From NCBI GenBank assembly GCA_012799165.1, contig JAAZLU010000017.1, forward strand, positions 1 through 7,162: DNA of 7,162 nt, read 5' to 3'. Position numbers and translations under genes: made by a program. The stretch comes from Clostridiales bacterium (GTDB lineage: Bacteria > Bacillota > Clostridia > Peptostreptococcales > Anaerovoracaceae). Positions 6,950-7,162 of this stretch are shown here, piece after piece (position 1 is the first letter of the stretch; each line of letters begins with the position of its first letter). Below the pieces are notes generated by a model. The model was not told the origin of the DNA and made no database searches. It worked only from the letters and a program-made list of their open reading frames with translations.

Positions 6950-6970
6950 AAAAAAAAACAACAGGCGAAT

Positions 6971-7042
6971 GCTTGTCCGGAGCCTCCGATTCCATGCATG
7001 TTTCCAAGGCGCAGCCATGTATAATCGGCCCCTCCGTCAAGC
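6971..7042 (+). ncRNA. Long structured leader hairpin, class not recognised
   Basis: A 72-nt imperfect hairpin with 23 pairs. The stems in order are GCTTG/CAAGC (6971-6975 with 7038-7042), CGGAG/CTCCG (6978-6982 with 7032-7036), CCGATT/AATCGG (6986-6991 with 7023-7028) and ATGCATG/CATGTAT (6994-7000 with 7016-7022). A 15-base loop caps it (7001-7015). Small internal loops (TC/T, CCT/CCC) and a CC bulge separate the stems. The one non-Watson-Crick pair is G6996-U7020, which exists only in plus-strand RNA. No T-run follows, so it is not an intrinsic terminator. It lies between an extended -10 promoter and the next ribosome binding site. The fold is seen directly; a regulatory role is inferred. 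It could also be a dispersed palindromic repeat. Confidence 0.6.
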
Positions 7043-7072
7043 TATATCGAAAACTACAATACTTCAACAAAT

Positions 7073-7077
7073 AGGAG
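7073..7077 (+). promoter_or_regulatory. Ribosome binding site of the right-edge gene
   Basis: AGGAG lies 10 bases before the ATG at 7088. It is outside the upstream hairpin, in unstructured A/T-rich sequence, so it appears accessible unless another pairing forms. Confidence 0.7.
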
Positions 7078-7087
7078 ATTTAAAGTT

Positions 7088-7162
7088 ATGAGTAAAACAT
7101 TCCAAGAACAATATCAAGAAAAAAATATGTCCGCCGAAAAACTTCTCGAACTGATTAAGGAC
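7088..7162 (+). CDS. Start of an unidentified gene, possibly a CoA-transferase family protein (cut off by window edge)
   Basis: An open frame begins with ATG at 7088 behind AGGAG and stays open for 25 codons to the right edge. The visible protein begins MSKTFQEQYQEK and continues NMSAEKLLELIKD. The pattern of a Tyr-x-x-Lys near residue 10, then Ser/Thr-Ala-(Asp/Glu)-x-(hydrophobic) and Ile-Lys, resembles from memory the N-terminus of acetyl-CoA hydrolase/transferase-family enzymes such as butyryl-CoA:acetate or 4-hydroxybutyrate CoA-transferases. There the next residues are usually SGDxV. That would fit a fermentative anaerobe. Twenty-five residues are too few to be sure, and the catalytic Glu lies far outside the window. 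The gene is read divergently from sbcD and has its own promoter and a structured leader. That it is a gene is likely; the family is a guess. Confidence 0.55.
   Translation, partial: MSKTFQEQYQEKNMSAEKLLELIKD

Noticed and set aside
6950..7042. Bidirectional or minus-strand intrinsic terminator made of the long hairpin plus the A9/T9 run
   Set aside because: The T-run on the minus strand is 12 bases away from the stem base, too far for an intrinsic terminator. No gene upstream on the minus strand is visible that would need it, and the G-U pair favours plus-strand RNA.

Overview
The window looks like chromosomal DNA from a low-to-medium GC Gram-positive anaerobe, most likely a Clostridia-type Bacillota. 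The evidence is a class I tetrahydrofolate (THF) riboswitch ahead of an ECF-type folate transporter S component, strong GGAGG-type ribosome binding sites, a GAPDH with a Streptococcus/Clostridia-like [11 protein letters not shown] segment, and an sbcDC operon. I see no mobile element, CRISPR array, tRNA or rRNA. The genus cannot be fixed from this sequence.

Layout. Nearly everything is on the minus strand and reads right to left. sbcD (5669-6805) and sbcC (2907-5672) overlap by ATGA and form a DNA-end-processing nuclease operon. Next comes a promoter, a complete THF riboswitch (2739-2830) whose downstream hairpin buries the ribosome binding site, and the folate S component (folT-like, 2181-2693). 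Then a separate promoter (2108-2136) drives mgtE, a magnesium channel/transporter (704-2068). Only 47 bases later comes gap (GAPDH, 1-656), which runs off the left edge. At the right edge one plus-strand gene begins at 7088, divergent from sbcD. Only 25 codons are visible; they resemble the N-terminus of acetyl-CoA hydrolase/transferase-family CoA-transferases, but this is tentative.

How the parts work together. SbcD (nuclease) and SbcC (ATPase with a zinc hook) form one complex. FolT needs an ECF energising module (A, A' and T subunits) encoded elsewhere, and the THF riboswitch ties its synthesis to cellular folate. MgtE carries its own Mg-sensing N and CBS domains, and no M-box RNA precedes it. 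gap lacks a visible promoter and may be read from the mgtE transcript.

The most interesting unexplained element is a long imperfect hairpin of 23 base pairs at 6971-7042. It lies between a TGnTATAAT promoter and the right-edge gene. It does not end in a T-run, matches no riboswitch class I recognise, and its one non-Watson-Crick pair is a G-U only in the plus-strand RNA. It is a candidate undescribed structured leader. The THF riboswitch is a well-supported instance of a known class.
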